DNA of 64,000 nt, from the NCBI GenBank assembly GCA_949840955.1, contig CATKXV010000009.1:1-64000 (forward strand), read 5' to 3'. The notes under the pieces are model-generated. The model saw only the letters and a program-made list of their open reading frames with translations. It searched no databases and had not been told where the DNA came from. The translations under genes were made by a program, and so were the position numbers. Shown here piece after piece: positions 53,853 to 62,623 of this stretch (position 1 is its first letter; each line of letters starts with the position of its first letter). Source of the DNA: an uncultured Anaeroplasmataceae bacterium (GTDB lineage: Bacteria > Bacillota_I > Bacilli_A > Acholeplasmatales > Anaeroplasmataceae).

Positions 53853-55391
53853 TTAAAATAGAGGAGCAAACAAATATAAGATATATGATACTACCTTTTG
53901 CCACCATGGTCTTTTTTTCCATTCCTCATAGGTTACCTGATGACTCTCCTCACAAGCCTTTAAAAAATCATTTTGCATTTTTTCTATTTCGTTATCCAAT
54001 AAAATTAAGGCTCCACATTCATAATGTAAAAACAAGCTTCGATAATCCATATTAATTGTGCCTATAAACGCATATTTGTTATCAACAATTATATTTTTGG
54101 CATGGTTAAAGCCCTTGGAAAATTCATATATTTTTCCACCCGCAGCTAAAATATCTCGATAATGGGATTTAGCTAGATAAAATGCAGTTTTCTTATCTGG
54201 AATTCCTGGCATTAGAATTCGGACATCTACTCCACTTTTGGCAGCCAACACAATATCTTCAAGCATACCACTATCAATTACCAAATATGGAGTAGAGATA
54301 TATAATGTTTTATCTGCACTTGTAATTAAGGAACGAAAAACATCATAGCTAATGTTCTTTTTATTGGATGGTCCATCTCCAAAAGGAATAATAAAGCTTG
54401 AATTTCTTGATATTTCTGAAGGCTGATAATAATGATCCAGCTTAAGAATTTCCTGAGTAGACATATACCACATTTCAATAAATAATGCCGTAAAGGTAGC
54501 TACTGCCTCTCCTTTATATTTTCCACAATTATCTCTCCAAAATCCAAACCGTTCCTTTTTATGAATATATTCATCTGCCAAATTATCTCCCCCACAATAA
54601 GCAATACGTCCATCGATAATCGTAATTTTCCTATGGTCTCGATAATTGAACGCAGGGTTGATGTTTAAGCCTAGGGGATTATAATTGGTAATTTGACAAT
54701 TCGAAATATTGGTTATCCTTTTAATCGTTTTTGATTTTAAGGTTGCTTTAGATCCTAAATCATCATAAATGATTTTGATTTCTACGCCCTCTTTCCCCTT
54801 TTGTTCTAATATGGGAAGAAGCTCGGATAATACATATCCATCTCCCAAAATAAACGTCTCTATAAAAATGAATTTTTTAGCTGACCTCAATTCCACCAGT
54901 AAATCCTCAAATTTAATTAGCCCATCATTTAAAAAGGTATATTCTGTATTTTTGAAAACCGTATACCAGCCTTGAAGGACTTTGGCATAACGAAGAGCCT
55001 TAGAATCCAGTACTCCAAGCTCTTGAATAGTATTATCCTCTACATAATATTTTTCCATTTCCTCATTGATTTTTCTTTGTTTTCGATGAGGCAATCTTCT
55101 ACTTGAAGAATTCAATATATAAAACAAAGTAAAGGGTAATGGCATTAAAAGAATTAATATAGACCATGTCAGCTTATAGCTAGTTAATATAGGCTTATGT
55201 ATAATATAGAGTACAACTAAAAATCCACCAAATTCAATTAACAAATAAACAATTATATTTAATTGATAATCAAAATTAATTTGAAACATTAAAGCAAAAA
55301 GTGCAATCTGCAATGTAAAAACAGCTAATGTAAGAATGATGGTTAAAAGCTTTTTCCATATAGGTAAGCTTCTTCTTTCGTTCTGAGTCAT
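53853..55391 (-). CDS. cls: Cardiolipin synthase
   Basis: Condenses two phosphatidylglycerols into cardiolipin at the membrane. 512 residues, two or three N-terminal membrane segments (about 12-36, 44-61, 70-90) and two phospholipase D motifs: HRKITIIDGRIAYCGG (HxKxxxxD) near the middle and HAKNIIVDNKYAFIG nearer the end. It lies 13 bases after the histidine kinase gene, so the two-component system, and perhaps envelope stress, probably drives it. Confidence 0.93.
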   Translation of the reverse strand: MTQNERRSLPIWKKLLTIILTLAVFTLQIALFALMFQINFDYQLNIIVYLLIEFGGFLVVLYIIHKPILTSYKLTWSILILLMPLPFTLFYILNSSSRRLPHRKQRKINEEMEKYYVEDNTIQELGVLDSKALRYAKVLQGWYTVFKNTEYTFLNDGLIKFEDLLVELRSAKKFIFIETFILGDGYVLSELLPILEQKGKEGVEIKIIYDDLGSKATLKSKTIKRITNISNCQITNYNPLGLNINPAFNYRDHRKITIIDGRIAYCGGDNLADEYIHKKERFGFWRDNCGKYKGEAVATFTALFIEMWYMSTQEILKLDHYYQPSEISRNSSFIIPFGDGPSNKKNISYDVFRSLITSADKTLYISTPYLVIDSGMLEDIVLAAKSGVDVRILMPGIPDKKTAFYLAKSHYRDILAAGGKIYEFSKGFNHAKNIIVDNKYAFIGTINMDYRSLFLHYECGALILLDNEIEKMQNDFLKACEESHQVTYEEWKKRPWWQKVVSYILYLFAPLF

Positions 55392-55404
55392 TCAATATCA
55401 CCTC

Positions 55405-56688
55405 CTATTTCGTAATAATAAATGAAACTCCAATCGATTCGTTTTTCACGATAAGCTTCATTCCAAAAAAGTCTATCGTTTTTTGAACAATCGACATACC
55501 GAGTCCAAACTCTCCTTTGCTTCCCTTTTCGTATGGCTTAAAGGCATGCTGAATAAACTGTTCATCTATATGTTCTCCATCATTATAGATCCTTAATCTA
55601 TCCTTACGCAGAACAATTTTTATTTTAGATTTAGCATAACGCTTGGCATTATCAATTATATTGTCAACCACTGTAAAATAATTTTCTCGATAGCCTTTAA
55701 AGAAGATATTTTCCATTAAATCCAATTCAATCTGTAGCTCTGTTTGGAATTTATAACCAATGACAACCTCTTCTACAACCTCCTTCATATCAACATCCTC
55801 AAATTCTCTATCCTTTTGTAAATATTCTAAGGAATTATATTGTAAAAGTCGATTTACCTTATGCTTCAAAATATCTGCTTGGGAAATAATTATTTTACTG
55901 CTATCCTCATCAGCCATTCCATCCTGCTGAGCTTCTGCATAAGATTTAATAACAGCAATCGGTGTTTTAAAGTCATGACTCATATTTTGTAGCATTTCCT
56001 GTTTTTGCTTTTCGCTTTCGCATATCTCTATACGCATTGTTTCAATAGCTCGAGTCAGTTCTCCTACTTCGTCTAATGCATCATCCGTATAGGAATTATT
56101 ATACCCATTGGCTGGGAGGTTTAATATATGATTTTGTAAAAGATGAAGTCGCTTTGTAAATTGATTGCTCCAAAGAATAATGCATAGGGTGGAAAGACAG
56201 ACAATGATTACAAAAACTAAAATAATTTGTAAGGAGACATTATTAGAAAGATTATGGACAAATAATGAATTTGTCATAATTAAATTCAACCCCATACCTC
56301 CTTCTGCGAAGGTTATCACATAATAGATTGTTTTTTGGTTCGAATTGGTTGTTTTTTTCTTAATTGTTTTAGGAGTGGAAAGAGAAAAGGCTTTTGTGAT
56401 GATTTCATTCAATTCCTCTTCTGTTAAATAATTTGTAATGTCCCGAGAATAAACGATTTTGTCACCTCGAATTTTAACAAATCCAACCTCCATATCTGTA
56501 AAATCAACATCTGGATTTTGAGTATGAGTATTCATTAATGCAGAATAGGTTACTAGCCTGGAATAGGTTTCCTGTTCTGCAACATATTTTAATCGACTGA
56601 GCGTTATGGATGTAAATAAAACTGCTGAAATAATTAAAACAAAGGTAAACAAAATGGCAATTTGCCCTGATATAGATAATTTTTTCAT
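55405..56688 (-). CDS. Sensor histidine kinase
   Basis: A 427-residue membrane sensor. Membrane helices at about 9-29 and 152-174 enclose an extracellular domain of about 120 residues. HAMP-like region 175-225. H box MSHDFKTPIAV with the phospho-accepting H238, N box VVDNIIDNAKRYAKS, and G box EFGLGMSIV. It overlaps the response regulator gene by 4 bases (ATGA). The signal is unknown; the downstream cls gene suggests membrane or envelope stress. Confidence 0.93.
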   Translation of the reverse strand: MKKLSISGQIAILFTFVLIISAVLFTSITLSRLKYVAEQETYSRLVTYSALMNTHTQNPDVDFTDMEVGFVKIRGDKIVYSRDITNYLTEEELNEIITKAFSLSTPKTIKKKTTNSNQKTIYYVITFAEGGMGLNLIMTNSLFVHNLSNNVSLQIILVFVIIVCLSTLCIILWSNQFTKRLHLLQNHILNLPANGYNNSYTDDALDEVGELTRAIETMRIEICESEKQKQEMLQNMSHDFKTPIAVIKSYAEAQQDGMADEDSSKIIISQADILKHKVNRLLQYNSLEYLQKDREFEDVDMKEVVEEVVIGYKFQTELQIELDLMENIFFKGYRENYFTVVDNIIDNAKRYAKSKIKIVLRKDRLRIYNDGEHIDEQFIQHAFKPYEKGSKGEFGLGMSIVQKTIDFFGMKLIVKNESIGVSFIITK

Positions 56689-57359
56689 AGAATCAACCTA
56701 TATCCATATCCATATATGGTTTCAATTTGTAATTCGGGCATTTTAGAGCGTAATCTCCTTAATAAATCATCAACAACACGATCACTGCCAAAATAGTCCT
56801 CTCCCCAAACGGCATTTAAAATTTGATCTCTAGAAAATGCCTTGCCTGGATGATCCACTAAATAAATCAATAAATCGTATTCTTTAGAGGTAAGAGATAA
56901 GGCTTCTCCACCAAAGGTAACATTTCTTCTATCCTTATCTAAAACATAATTTCCAATAAGAAGTTCATTTTTACTTGTCTTGGTTGATCCAAACTCATAA
57001 GCTCGAGCTAAAAGATTCTTCACTCGAAGAACAAGCTCTCTTATAGAATATGGCTTAGCAAGATAGTCATCGCTTCCTAATTCTAACCCCATAATTTTAT
57101 CTATATCCTGATCTCTTGCGGAGGTAAAGATAACCGGCATCGTCGGTTTAGTTTCTCTAATTTTTTTTATCAAATCATAACCACTTACAATTCCTGGAAG
57201 CATAATATCTAAAATCCATAAATGATATGGCTCCTCTGTATCCTTATACGCTTCCTCACCATTAGAATAAAGCTTAACATCATATCCTTCAGTACTTAAA
57301 TATTTAACAACCAATGCTGCAAGATTTTTTTCATCCTCCACAATTGCTATTTTATACAT
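56685..57359 (-). CDS. OmpR-family response regulator
   Basis: 224 residues. The receiver domain has the acid pair E8/D9, phospho-acceptor D51 (LWILDIMLPG) and the YLAKPYSIREL lysine. The C-terminal winged helix ends in TIYGYGYRL. The ATG at 57359 is chosen because GGTGG ends 5 bases upstream; the ATG at 57362 is close behind. First gene of the regulator-kinase-cls operon. Confidence 0.94.
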   Translation of the reverse strand: MYKIAIVEDEKNLAALVVKYLSTEGYDVKLYSNGEEAYKDTEEPYHLWILDIMLPGIVSGYDLIKKIRETKPTMPVIFTSARDQDIDKIMGLELGSDDYLAKPYSIRELVLRVKNLLARAYEFGSTKTSKNELLIGNYVLDKDRRNVTFGGEALSLTSKEYDLLIYLVDHPGKAFSRDQILNAVWGEDYFGSDRVVDDLLRRLRSKMPELQIETIYGYGYRLIL

Positions 57360-57392
57360 CATAACCACCAGCCATTTCCTCTGTTTCTTTAT

Positions 57393-57421
57393 ATTATACT
57401 ATACTTTATTGAATGGATAAA
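57393..57421 (-). promoter_or_regulatory. Promoter of the response regulator operon
   Basis: TATAAT (57398-57393) with TTTATC 17 bases upstream (57421-57416) on the minus strand. The -35 coincides with the T tract of the small-RNA candidate just upstream. Confidence 0.5.
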
Positions 57422-57537
57422 GGGCAACCTAGAATTTTTTCGGTTGCCCCTTTTCCTTGGGAGAGTTATAGTTTGCTTATGAAAAAAGTTTCTATCTATG
57501 TAGGGATATTTAGATAGATACTGTCTTTGTAAGACAC
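57416..57537 (-). ncRNA. Candidate small RNA 2 (UCCC loop), sister of the 40.8-kb locus
   Basis: A minus-strand unit of about 120 nt starting just after TATACT (57547-57542) with GGTGTCT. Hairpin 1: TGTCTT/AAGACA (57536-57531 with 57527-57522). Hairpin 2: TCTATCTA/TAGATAGA (57518-57511 with 57498-57491), with loop AATATCCCTACA. Hairpin 3: GGGCAACC/GGTTGCCC (57449-57442 with 57429-57422), followed by a short TTTAT tail. It contains no coding frame. It may instead be a leader of the downstream response regulator if the weak terminator is read through. The promoter and first hairpin match candidate RNA 1. Confidence 0.55.
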
Positions 57538-57538
57538 C

Positions 57539-57552
57539 TATAGTATACTATA
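57539..57552. promoter_or_regulatory. Palindromic -10 element of small RNA 2
   Basis: TATAGTATACTATA, a perfect 14-bp palindrome containing TATACT on both strands. With the flanking AGACACC (57532-57538) it is identical over 21 bases to the complement of 40802-40822. No consensus -35 is seen. Confidence 0.5.
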
Positions 57553-57606
57553 AAAAAACAGTATGAATATCGTAAAATTATGGGAAATTATGAAAAAAAC
57601 AATTTC

Positions 57607-58575
57607 TTAATATAAATCAAAATCTTGTTCATGAGAAACCCGTATACAACCATGCTGCTCCATATATTTGTCTAGCTTGCAGATTAAAGAGAGTTCTCTC
57701 ACATGGAAGATAAAGGCACCAATCGCATAAGGAAAAATCAAAATTTCTGAAAGAATAATTAAAATCAGTTTAATCCCAATATTAAAATTAAATATAGGAG
57801 ATCGATTTTTTTCTATTTTCCCCTCTATTCTGCCACCCTCTATTTGAGCCTCATAGGTATAATTTCCATATATTTTTGAATGGGTTAAACGAAAGCTGAT
57901 CTGACTTTCCGTAATAAAATCCGAATCCTCTGTCATTTCATAGACGTTATATCTACGATCAATAATACTTACCTTAGGTGCAATAAAAACCCATATTCCA
58001 TTAAGGACTATAATTAAGCCTACTCCAATGCCAAACCAGCAATCCATATTCTTATGCATTTCCTGACTAGCAAAGGAGGTAATGGCCATTTCAGCTAATG
58101 CAATAGCTGTAAATGCCGTACAAAGATTGGTTATCTTTATATTTCGATAATAATGTCCCTTACCATACGCATTAAAGCACCCCTTGATTGCTACACCAAG
58201 CTCTATAAAAGCAACAAAGGCGATTAAAATGCCTACCGTTTGGCTATAGCTTCTTGTTTCAAATCTTGCGATTAAAAGCAATATCATATAAAACATATAT
58301 TGTAATCCTGCAAGGATTAAAAAAATACCTATACATGTATTTCTAAATTGAAAGGATTTCCTATTGGGCTTTGTAGCACCTACATAGCATTCATATCGAG
58401 AAAGCATCATAAAAATATTTACAGTACCCGTTACAAAAAAGACGGAATTGACAAAGAATCCCAATACAATTTTTCCACAAGCTAATATGAAATTAAAAAT
58501 AATAGAGAATTTGGCATGAAACATTGTACGTTGTTCAAAGCTTAATTCTCGATATTGTTTAATTAAACTTTTCAT
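57607..58575 (-). CDS. Polytopic membrane protein of unknown function
   Basis: 322 residues with about six membrane segments in residues 25-205, a soluble stretch (about 210-270, VSIIDRRYNVYEMTEDSDFI...IEGGRIEGKIEKN) and one more hydrophobic stretch near 272-298. The first helices (HAKFSIIFNFILACGKIVLG) resemble the opening of CDF transporters, but the metal-binding Asp/His motifs are absent. Not assigned. No clear terminator follows; small RNA 2 lies downstream on the same strand. Confidence 0.65.
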   Translation of the reverse strand: MKSLIKQYRELSFEQRTMFHAKFSIIFNFILACGKIVLGFFVNSVFFVTGTVNIFMMLSRYECYVGATKPNRKSFQFRNTCIGIFLILAGLQYMFYMILLLIARFETRSYSQTVGILIAFVAFIELGVAIKGCFNAYGKGHYYRNIKITNLCTAFTAIALAEMAITSFASQEMHKNMDCWFGIGVGLIIVLNGIWVFIAPKVSIIDRRYNVYEMTEDSDFITESQISFRLTHSKIYGNYTYEAQIEGGRIEGKIEKNRSPIFNFNIGIKLILIILSEILIFPYAIGAFIFHVRELSLICKLDKYMEQHGCIRVSHEQDFDLY

Positions 58576-58634
58576 AAGGTTAGCTCCAATCTAGATTTAT
58601 TATACAATATTATTTCTTTATTATCTACTAAAAA

Positions 58635-58664
58635 GAGAAGAAAAAGACTCTACCATGTAGAGCC
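58635..58664 (-). terminator. Terminator of rpoE
   Basis: Stem CTCTAC / GTAGAG with loop CAT (58648-58662) and TTTTTCTTCTC on the minus strand, 40 bases after the rpoE stop. Confidence 0.8.
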
Positions 58665-58702
58665 TATCTATTTATCCTTGTATCGAATGGTTTTCTAAGG
58701 AT

Positions 58703-59269
58703 TTATTCCTCGTACATATCCTCATAATCATCCATAAGATCATTATATTTATCTTCGTTGAAATCGTCCTCGGAATAGCGTTCTGTTAAATCTCCGTCAA
58801 TGATAGAATCTTCATCGTCATCCTCATATTCGTCATCATAATCAGAATCCTCATCCTCATCTTCATCGTATTCATCATCGTCATCCTCGTATTCGTCGTC
58901 GTCTTCATACTCGTCTTCATCTTCATCATATTCGTCAGATTCATCCTCAAGCGCTTCATCAAGAATTTCTTCATCCTCTAAAGGCTCTTCAATATCAGCA
59001 CCCTTAACATTAAATGCTGATCCATCCTTATCATATTCATCTAAGGATTGACGACTTTTAAGATCCCACTCTTCATTTCCCATATATACAAATTTCGAGC
59101 TAGTAGTGATGTCAATATATAATTGTGTTGAAAGCTTACCATCAGCATCATCTAAACCTTTGATTTCAAGAACCTCTTTAATAAGTGCACGAATAGATTG
59201 TTGAGCTTTCTTTTGTTCCATTAAATAGATTGCAACCTCTAATAGTGACATCTGCGAAACATTTTCCAT
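58703..59269 (-). CDS. rpoE: RNA polymerase delta subunit
   Basis: 188 residues. The N-terminal HARE-type winged-helix domain (about 1-90, MSLLEVAIYLMEQKKAQQSI...FVYMGNEEWDLKSR) is followed by a tail of almost pure Asp/Glu with Tyr, the hallmark of Gram-positive delta. Delta speeds RNA polymerase recycling and changes promoter response to the initiating nucleotide. GGAGGAAT precedes the ATG at 59269. In Bacillus it lies near argS and a DUF1934 gene; the DUF1934 neighbour is kept here. The repetitive acidic coding sequence gives spurious frames on both strands. Confidence 0.93.
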   Translation of the reverse strand: MENVSQMSLLEVAIYLMEQKKAQQSIRALIKEVLEIKGLDDADGKLSTQLYIDITTSSKFVYMGNEEWDLKSRQSLDEYDKDGSAFNVKGADIEEPLEDEEILDEALEDESDEYDEDEDEYEDDDEYEDDDDEYDEDEDEDSDYDDEYEDDDEDSIIDGDLTERYSEDDFNEDKYNDLMDDYEDMYEE

Positions 59270-59289
59270 TATAATTCCTCCAATATTTG

Positions 59290-59335
59290 AAACACTTGAT
59301 ATTTTACTAGAGTTTTACAAAATTATCAAGTGTTT
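59290..59335 (-). promoter_or_regulatory. rpoE promoter inside a 12-bp inverted repeat
   Basis: On the minus strand TTGATA (59329-59324), a 17-base spacer and TAAAAT (59306-59301). The -35 lies within one arm (AAACACTTGATA) and the transcription start within the other (TATCAAGTGTTT) of an inverted repeat at 59290-59301 and 59324-59335. No T run follows, so this is not an ordinary terminator. Confidence 0.7.
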
Positions 59336-59351
59336 TCGTTAAAAATACGGC

Positions 59352-59720
59352 TTAAGAATTGAAAAAAGAGAATTGAAGAGATTGAATTGATACTACCTCT
59401 TCTTCTATAATCATTTCATAGCTTATCCGAATTTTTGTTTTCTCAATTTTTAAAAGCTTTGTTTTTACAAAATAATTGAATTCTATACCCTCTTGATTTT
59501 GATAATGACCCTCTGTTATCTTGTCCAAAATAAAACACATCTGCATATTGCAGATTCCTTTACGCTCTAATAGAATCCTGTCTGTATCCTTTGTAAGATA
59601 AATCATCGTATTGGGATAGGTCTTATCCTCAAAGCAAAAAATACCATTTTGAATATGAACCTCTGCTTGATATGCTGTTTTTTGCTGATTTCCATCAAAA
59701 CCTAAGAACGAAACTTTCAT
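59352..59720 (-). CDS. DUF1934 (YwiB-like) beta-barrel protein
   Basis: 122 residues, alternating strands with a C-terminal FSFFN; the layout (YQAEVHIQNGIFCFEDK..., TMIYLTKDTDRILLERKG, MQMCFILDKITEGHY) fits the DUF1934/YwiB lipocalin-like family. Its biological role is not known. As in Bacillus it is next to the delta-subunit gene, here without argS between. It follows bofA by 8 bases. Confidence 0.75.
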   Translation of the reverse strand: MKVSFLGFDGNQQKTAYQAEVHIQNGIFCFEDKTYPNTMIYLTKDTDRILLERKGICNMQMCFILDKITEGHYQNQEGIEFNYFVKTKLLKIEKTKIRISYEMIIEEEVVSIQSLQFSFFNS

Positions 59721-59728
59721 ATAAACTC

Positions 59729-59911
59729 CTAAAGAACCAATAAGATTAATAATACAATAAAGCCTGGCAATCTAAAAAATCCAATTAATAGAATAGAGAG
59801 TAAATTTAGAGGAAGGCTGATATTGATAAATTGGCCAATTAAATTAAATACTAAAACAGATACAACACCTATAACGATTGATTTAAATACATATTTGATA
59901 GCCTTTAGCAT
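59729..59911 (-). CDS. bofA: BofA-family protein (pro-sigma K processing regulator)
   Basis: 60 residues: an N-terminal hydrophobic helix, then the family's NISLPLNLLSILLIGFFRLPGFIVLLIL pattern (N-L-x6-G...GxPG-like turn). BofA in Bacillus inhibits the SpoIVFB protease in the forespore membrane; relatives also occur in non-sporulating species. Shorter than the 87-residue Bacillus protein. Position directly after recR is the same as in Bacillus, which supports the call. AGGTGGTGATTTT precedes the ATG. Confidence 0.7.
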   Translation of the reverse strand: MLKAIKYVFKSIVIGVVSVLVFNLIGQFINISLPLNLLSILLIGFFRLPGFIVLLILLVL

Positions 59912-59945
59912 AAAATCACCACCTAAGTATATGATGATGATTTTT

Positions 59946-60548
59946 CTAATATTCTCTTCTACCCTCCATAGCCTTTAGAAGTGTCATTTCATCTGCATAA
60001 GACATTTCTCCACCAACGGGTAGTCCATGAGCAATTCGAGTTATCCTTACTGGATAATTTTGTAGAAGTTCTTTTATATACCGGGCTGTAATTTCTCCTT
60101 CCAGGGTTGCATTTGTTGCAAGAATAATTTCCTCTAGATTTTCTTTTTTTACTAAATCTAATAAGGAGTCTATATTCAAATCCGAAACGCCAACCCCTTT
60201 TGATATACTTATAGCCCCATTTAATACATGATATATTCCTTTATATTCATTTACATTTTCTATGGTATATAAATCCTTTATCGTTTCAACAACCAATACC
60301 TGTTTATGATTTCGGGTTTGATCCTTACAAATGGAACAATATTCGTCTGAGCATATATTCCCACAGCCCTTACAAATTTGTATTTTTTCTTTTACATCTA
60401 TCAAATGATTAGAAAAAAGGGTCGTATGTTCTTGACTCATTTTCGTATAAATATAAAGTGCATACCGCTCTGCCGTCTTTTTACCAACCGATGGCAGCCT
60501 TGTAAAATCCTCAATCAAATCCTCGATTGGCTTTGGATATTTCAGCAT
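59946..60548 (-). CDS. recR: Recombination mediator protein RecR
   Basis: Works with RecF and RecO to load RecA at gaps. 200 residues: N-terminal helix-hairpin-helix (LPSVGKKTAERYALYI), zinc finger with CKGCGNICSDEYCSIC near 57-72, and a Toprim domain with VVETIKDLYTIE and HVLNGAIS. Its start codon overlaps the stop of ebfC (TAATG). Confidence 0.96.
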   Translation of the reverse strand: MLKYPKPIEDLIEDFTRLPSVGKKTAERYALYIYTKMSQEHTTLFSNHLIDVKEKIQICKGCGNICSDEYCSICKDQTRNHKQVLVVETIKDLYTIENVNEYKGIYHVLNGAISISKGVGVSDLNIDSLLDLVKKENLEEIILATNATLEGEITARYIKELLQNYPVRITRIAHGLPVGGEMSYADEMTLLKAMEGRREY

Positions 60549-60850
60549 TAGAATAATCCACCAAGGCCCCCACCGAAGCCTCCTAAAGCCTTTTGGGATT
60601 CTGCCTCTAATTTCTTTGTAGCATCATTCAAAGCTGCAACGATAGTATCCTCTATCATTTCTATATCCTCCTTAGACTCCAATGCATCTGGATCTATTTT
60701 CACAGAGATAACCTCGTGAGTTCCTTTCATTTCTACAGTAACCATTCCTCCTCCTGCGGTTCCTGTAAAAATAGTAGCCTCAAGCTTCTCTTGAGCCTCC
60801 ATCATTTGTTTTTGCATTTTCTTTAAACGCATCATTGCTTGTTGATTCAT
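60548..60850 (-). CDS. ebfC: Nucleoid-associated protein EbfC/YbaB
   Basis: A 100-residue DNA-binding protein, MRLKKMQKQMMEAQEKL followed by GGGMVTVEMKGTHEVISVKIDP, with a glycine-rich end. It binds DNA as a dimer and is nearly always between dnaX and recR, as here, with 2 bases between it and dnaX. Confidence 0.95.
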   Translation of the reverse strand: MNQQAMMRLKKMQKQMMEAQEKLEATIFTGTAGGGMVTVEMKGTHEVISVKIDPDALESKEDIEMIEDTIVAALNDATKKLEAESQKALGGFGGGLGGLF

Positions 60851-60852
60851 AC

Positions 60853-62610
60853 TTAATCCTCCATAATTTCTATTTTTTCATTATCTATAAGTTCTTTTAA
60901 TTTTTCTAAGGTTTCATCCACAGCCTCAATATGCTCTGGCTCTTTTCTTTTTAAAACCCCTATTTTAATCTTTTCTAATTTAACCTTCGGATTTTCCTGG
61001 CTATATTTTGCCCGATAATCTGTTCGGATTTTATTCCAAATTGCTTTTGGTAAACAAATATAATCAGTTATATTGGCATTAAAATTATCGAATATTTCAA
61101 TAATTTTCTGATAATTCTCATACCGCATGAGTCGGTTACAAAACCCCAAATCATTTAGTACAACAATAAATTTATTTTCATTAACTGCAACAATTTCTCC
61201 AGCAACTAAAATCTGAGCAATGAAAACTCCTGAATACTCTGAGGCAATTTGGTTCCATATGGCTTGTAATCTTGCCTTGCGCGATTTAGAAGCTGAATTT
61301 AAAATCTCTTCTATTTCTTCAATCTGCACCTCATTATCCGTGATTTTAGCAGGCTCTGGGATAGGCTCAGCCATCACAGGTTCCTTTTGGATTTGTAATA
61401 GCTCCTCCTTGCTTGGAAGGGCTATATCCATTGGATTACTTTTCACTGGATTGGCTTTGGTCATAGACAGCATATGAATAGTATGCTCTAATTGTTCAAT
61501 ACGCTCAAGCAAGTTGGCCTCTTCATTCATTTTACTATCACTCATTTTAAGAATAGCCAATTCTAAATATGCTCTTTTTTGATTAGAAAAGCGCATGGTA
61601 TTGTTTGTTTCATTCAAATGATTCAGCCATTCATAAATGATTGTTGTTGCAATACGTTTGGAAAAGTCTATAAAATCCTGATTGTGGAATTCAAGACGAT
61701 CATCTAAAATTGCATTATTTTTAAACAAAAGGATATCTCTTAAAAATAAAATCGTATCATTAATGATTCTAGGAACTTCCTTTCCCTGCTTTAATATTTG
61801 GTCGGTTAATTTTAAAGCTTTGGTTCCATCTCCATCTAAACAGGCTGAGGCAACTTGTAAAAGCTCCTTATAGCTTACATTTCCACTTACAGCTAAAACA
61901 TCCTCTAGGGTTATTTCATCATGAATACTAAAGGATATGGTTTGATCAAATAAAGATAAGGCATCTCTCATTCCACCCTCTGCTGAAGATGCAATTTGAT
62001 TTAAGGCTTCGTCTGTTAGACGTATCCCCTCCTCAGCAGCAACAATTTTTAATCGCTTTAATATATTCTCTATAGAAAGAGACTCAAAGTCAAATCGTTG
62101 ACACCGAGATAAAATTGTACTTGGTAGCTTATAAGGCTCTGTTGTTGCTAAAATAAAAATAACATGCTTTGGTGGTTCCTCTAATGTTTTTAATAAGGCA
62201 TTAAAGGCCGCATTAGAAAGCATATGAACCTCATCAATAATATATACCTTATATTTTCCAATGGAGGGCATATATTTTACGCTATCTCTTAGGGCTCTAA
62301 TATCATCTGCGCCATTATTAGAAGCTGCATCAATTTCAACAACATCTGCAACAGTTCCCTTTTGAATTCCTTGACAAATAGAACAGGTATCACAAGGCTC
62401 TATTGCTGGTCCATGCTCACAATTTAAGGCCTTAGCCATGATTTTTGCAAGCGTTGTTTTTCCTGTTCCTCTAGGTCCACAAAATAAATATGCATGAGCC
62501 ACTTTATTTAGTTTTATTGCGTTTTGTAAGGTTTTTATGATGTGCTGCTGTCCTACAACATCACAAAATTTTTGTGGTCTATAGGCACGATATAATGCTA
62601 CATATGCCAT
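60853..62610 (-). CDS. dnaX: DNA polymerase III subunits gamma/tau
   Basis: Clamp-loader ATPase, 585 residues. Walker A GPRGTGKT is at 45-52, a zinc site uses C64, C73, C76 and C79, Walker B reads VYIIDEVHMLS, and sensor 1 follows in FILATTEPYKL. The C-terminal part (about 380-585) is the tau-specific region and is variable. No obvious slippery frameshift sequence for a separate gamma product was searched for or claimed. Leads ebfC-recR-bofA-DUF1934. Confidence 0.96.
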   Translation of the reverse strand: MAYVALYRAYRPQKFCDVVGQQHIIKTLQNAIKLNKVAHAYLFCGPRGTGKTTLAKIMAKALNCEHGPAIEPCDTCSICQGIQKGTVADVVEIDAASNNGADDIRALRDSVKYMPSIGKYKVYIIDEVHMLSNAAFNALLKTLEEPPKHVIFILATTEPYKLPSTILSRCQRFDFESLSIENILKRLKIVAAEEGIRLTDEALNQIASSAEGGMRDALSLFDQTISFSIHDEITLEDVLAVSGNVSYKELLQVASACLDGDGTKALKLTDQILKQGKEVPRIINDTILFLRDILLFKNNAILDDRLEFHNQDFIDFSKRIATTIIYEWLNHLNETNNTMRFSNQKRAYLELAILKMSDSKMNEEANLLERIEQLEHTIHMLSMTKANPVKSNPMDIALPSKEELLQIQKEPVMAEPIPEPAKITDNEVQIEEIEEILNSASKSRKARLQAIWNQIASEYSGVFIAQILVAGEIVAVNENKFIVVLNDLGFCNRLMRYENYQKIIEIFDNFNANITDYICLPKAIWNKIRTDYRAKYSQENPKVKLEKIKIGVLKRKEPEHIEAVDETLEKLKELIDNEKIEIMED

Positions 62611-62623
62611 ACATTTTCCTCCT

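Noticed and set aside
58786-58974. Reading frame rich in Met/Thr/Lys within rpoE
   Set aside because: It is a shadow frame of the repetitive Asp/Glu codons of the delta-subunit tail.
59290-59335. Ordinary rho-independent terminator of the dnaX operon
   Set aside because: The stem is long but there is no T tract on the minus strand after it, and it contains a well-spaced promoter.
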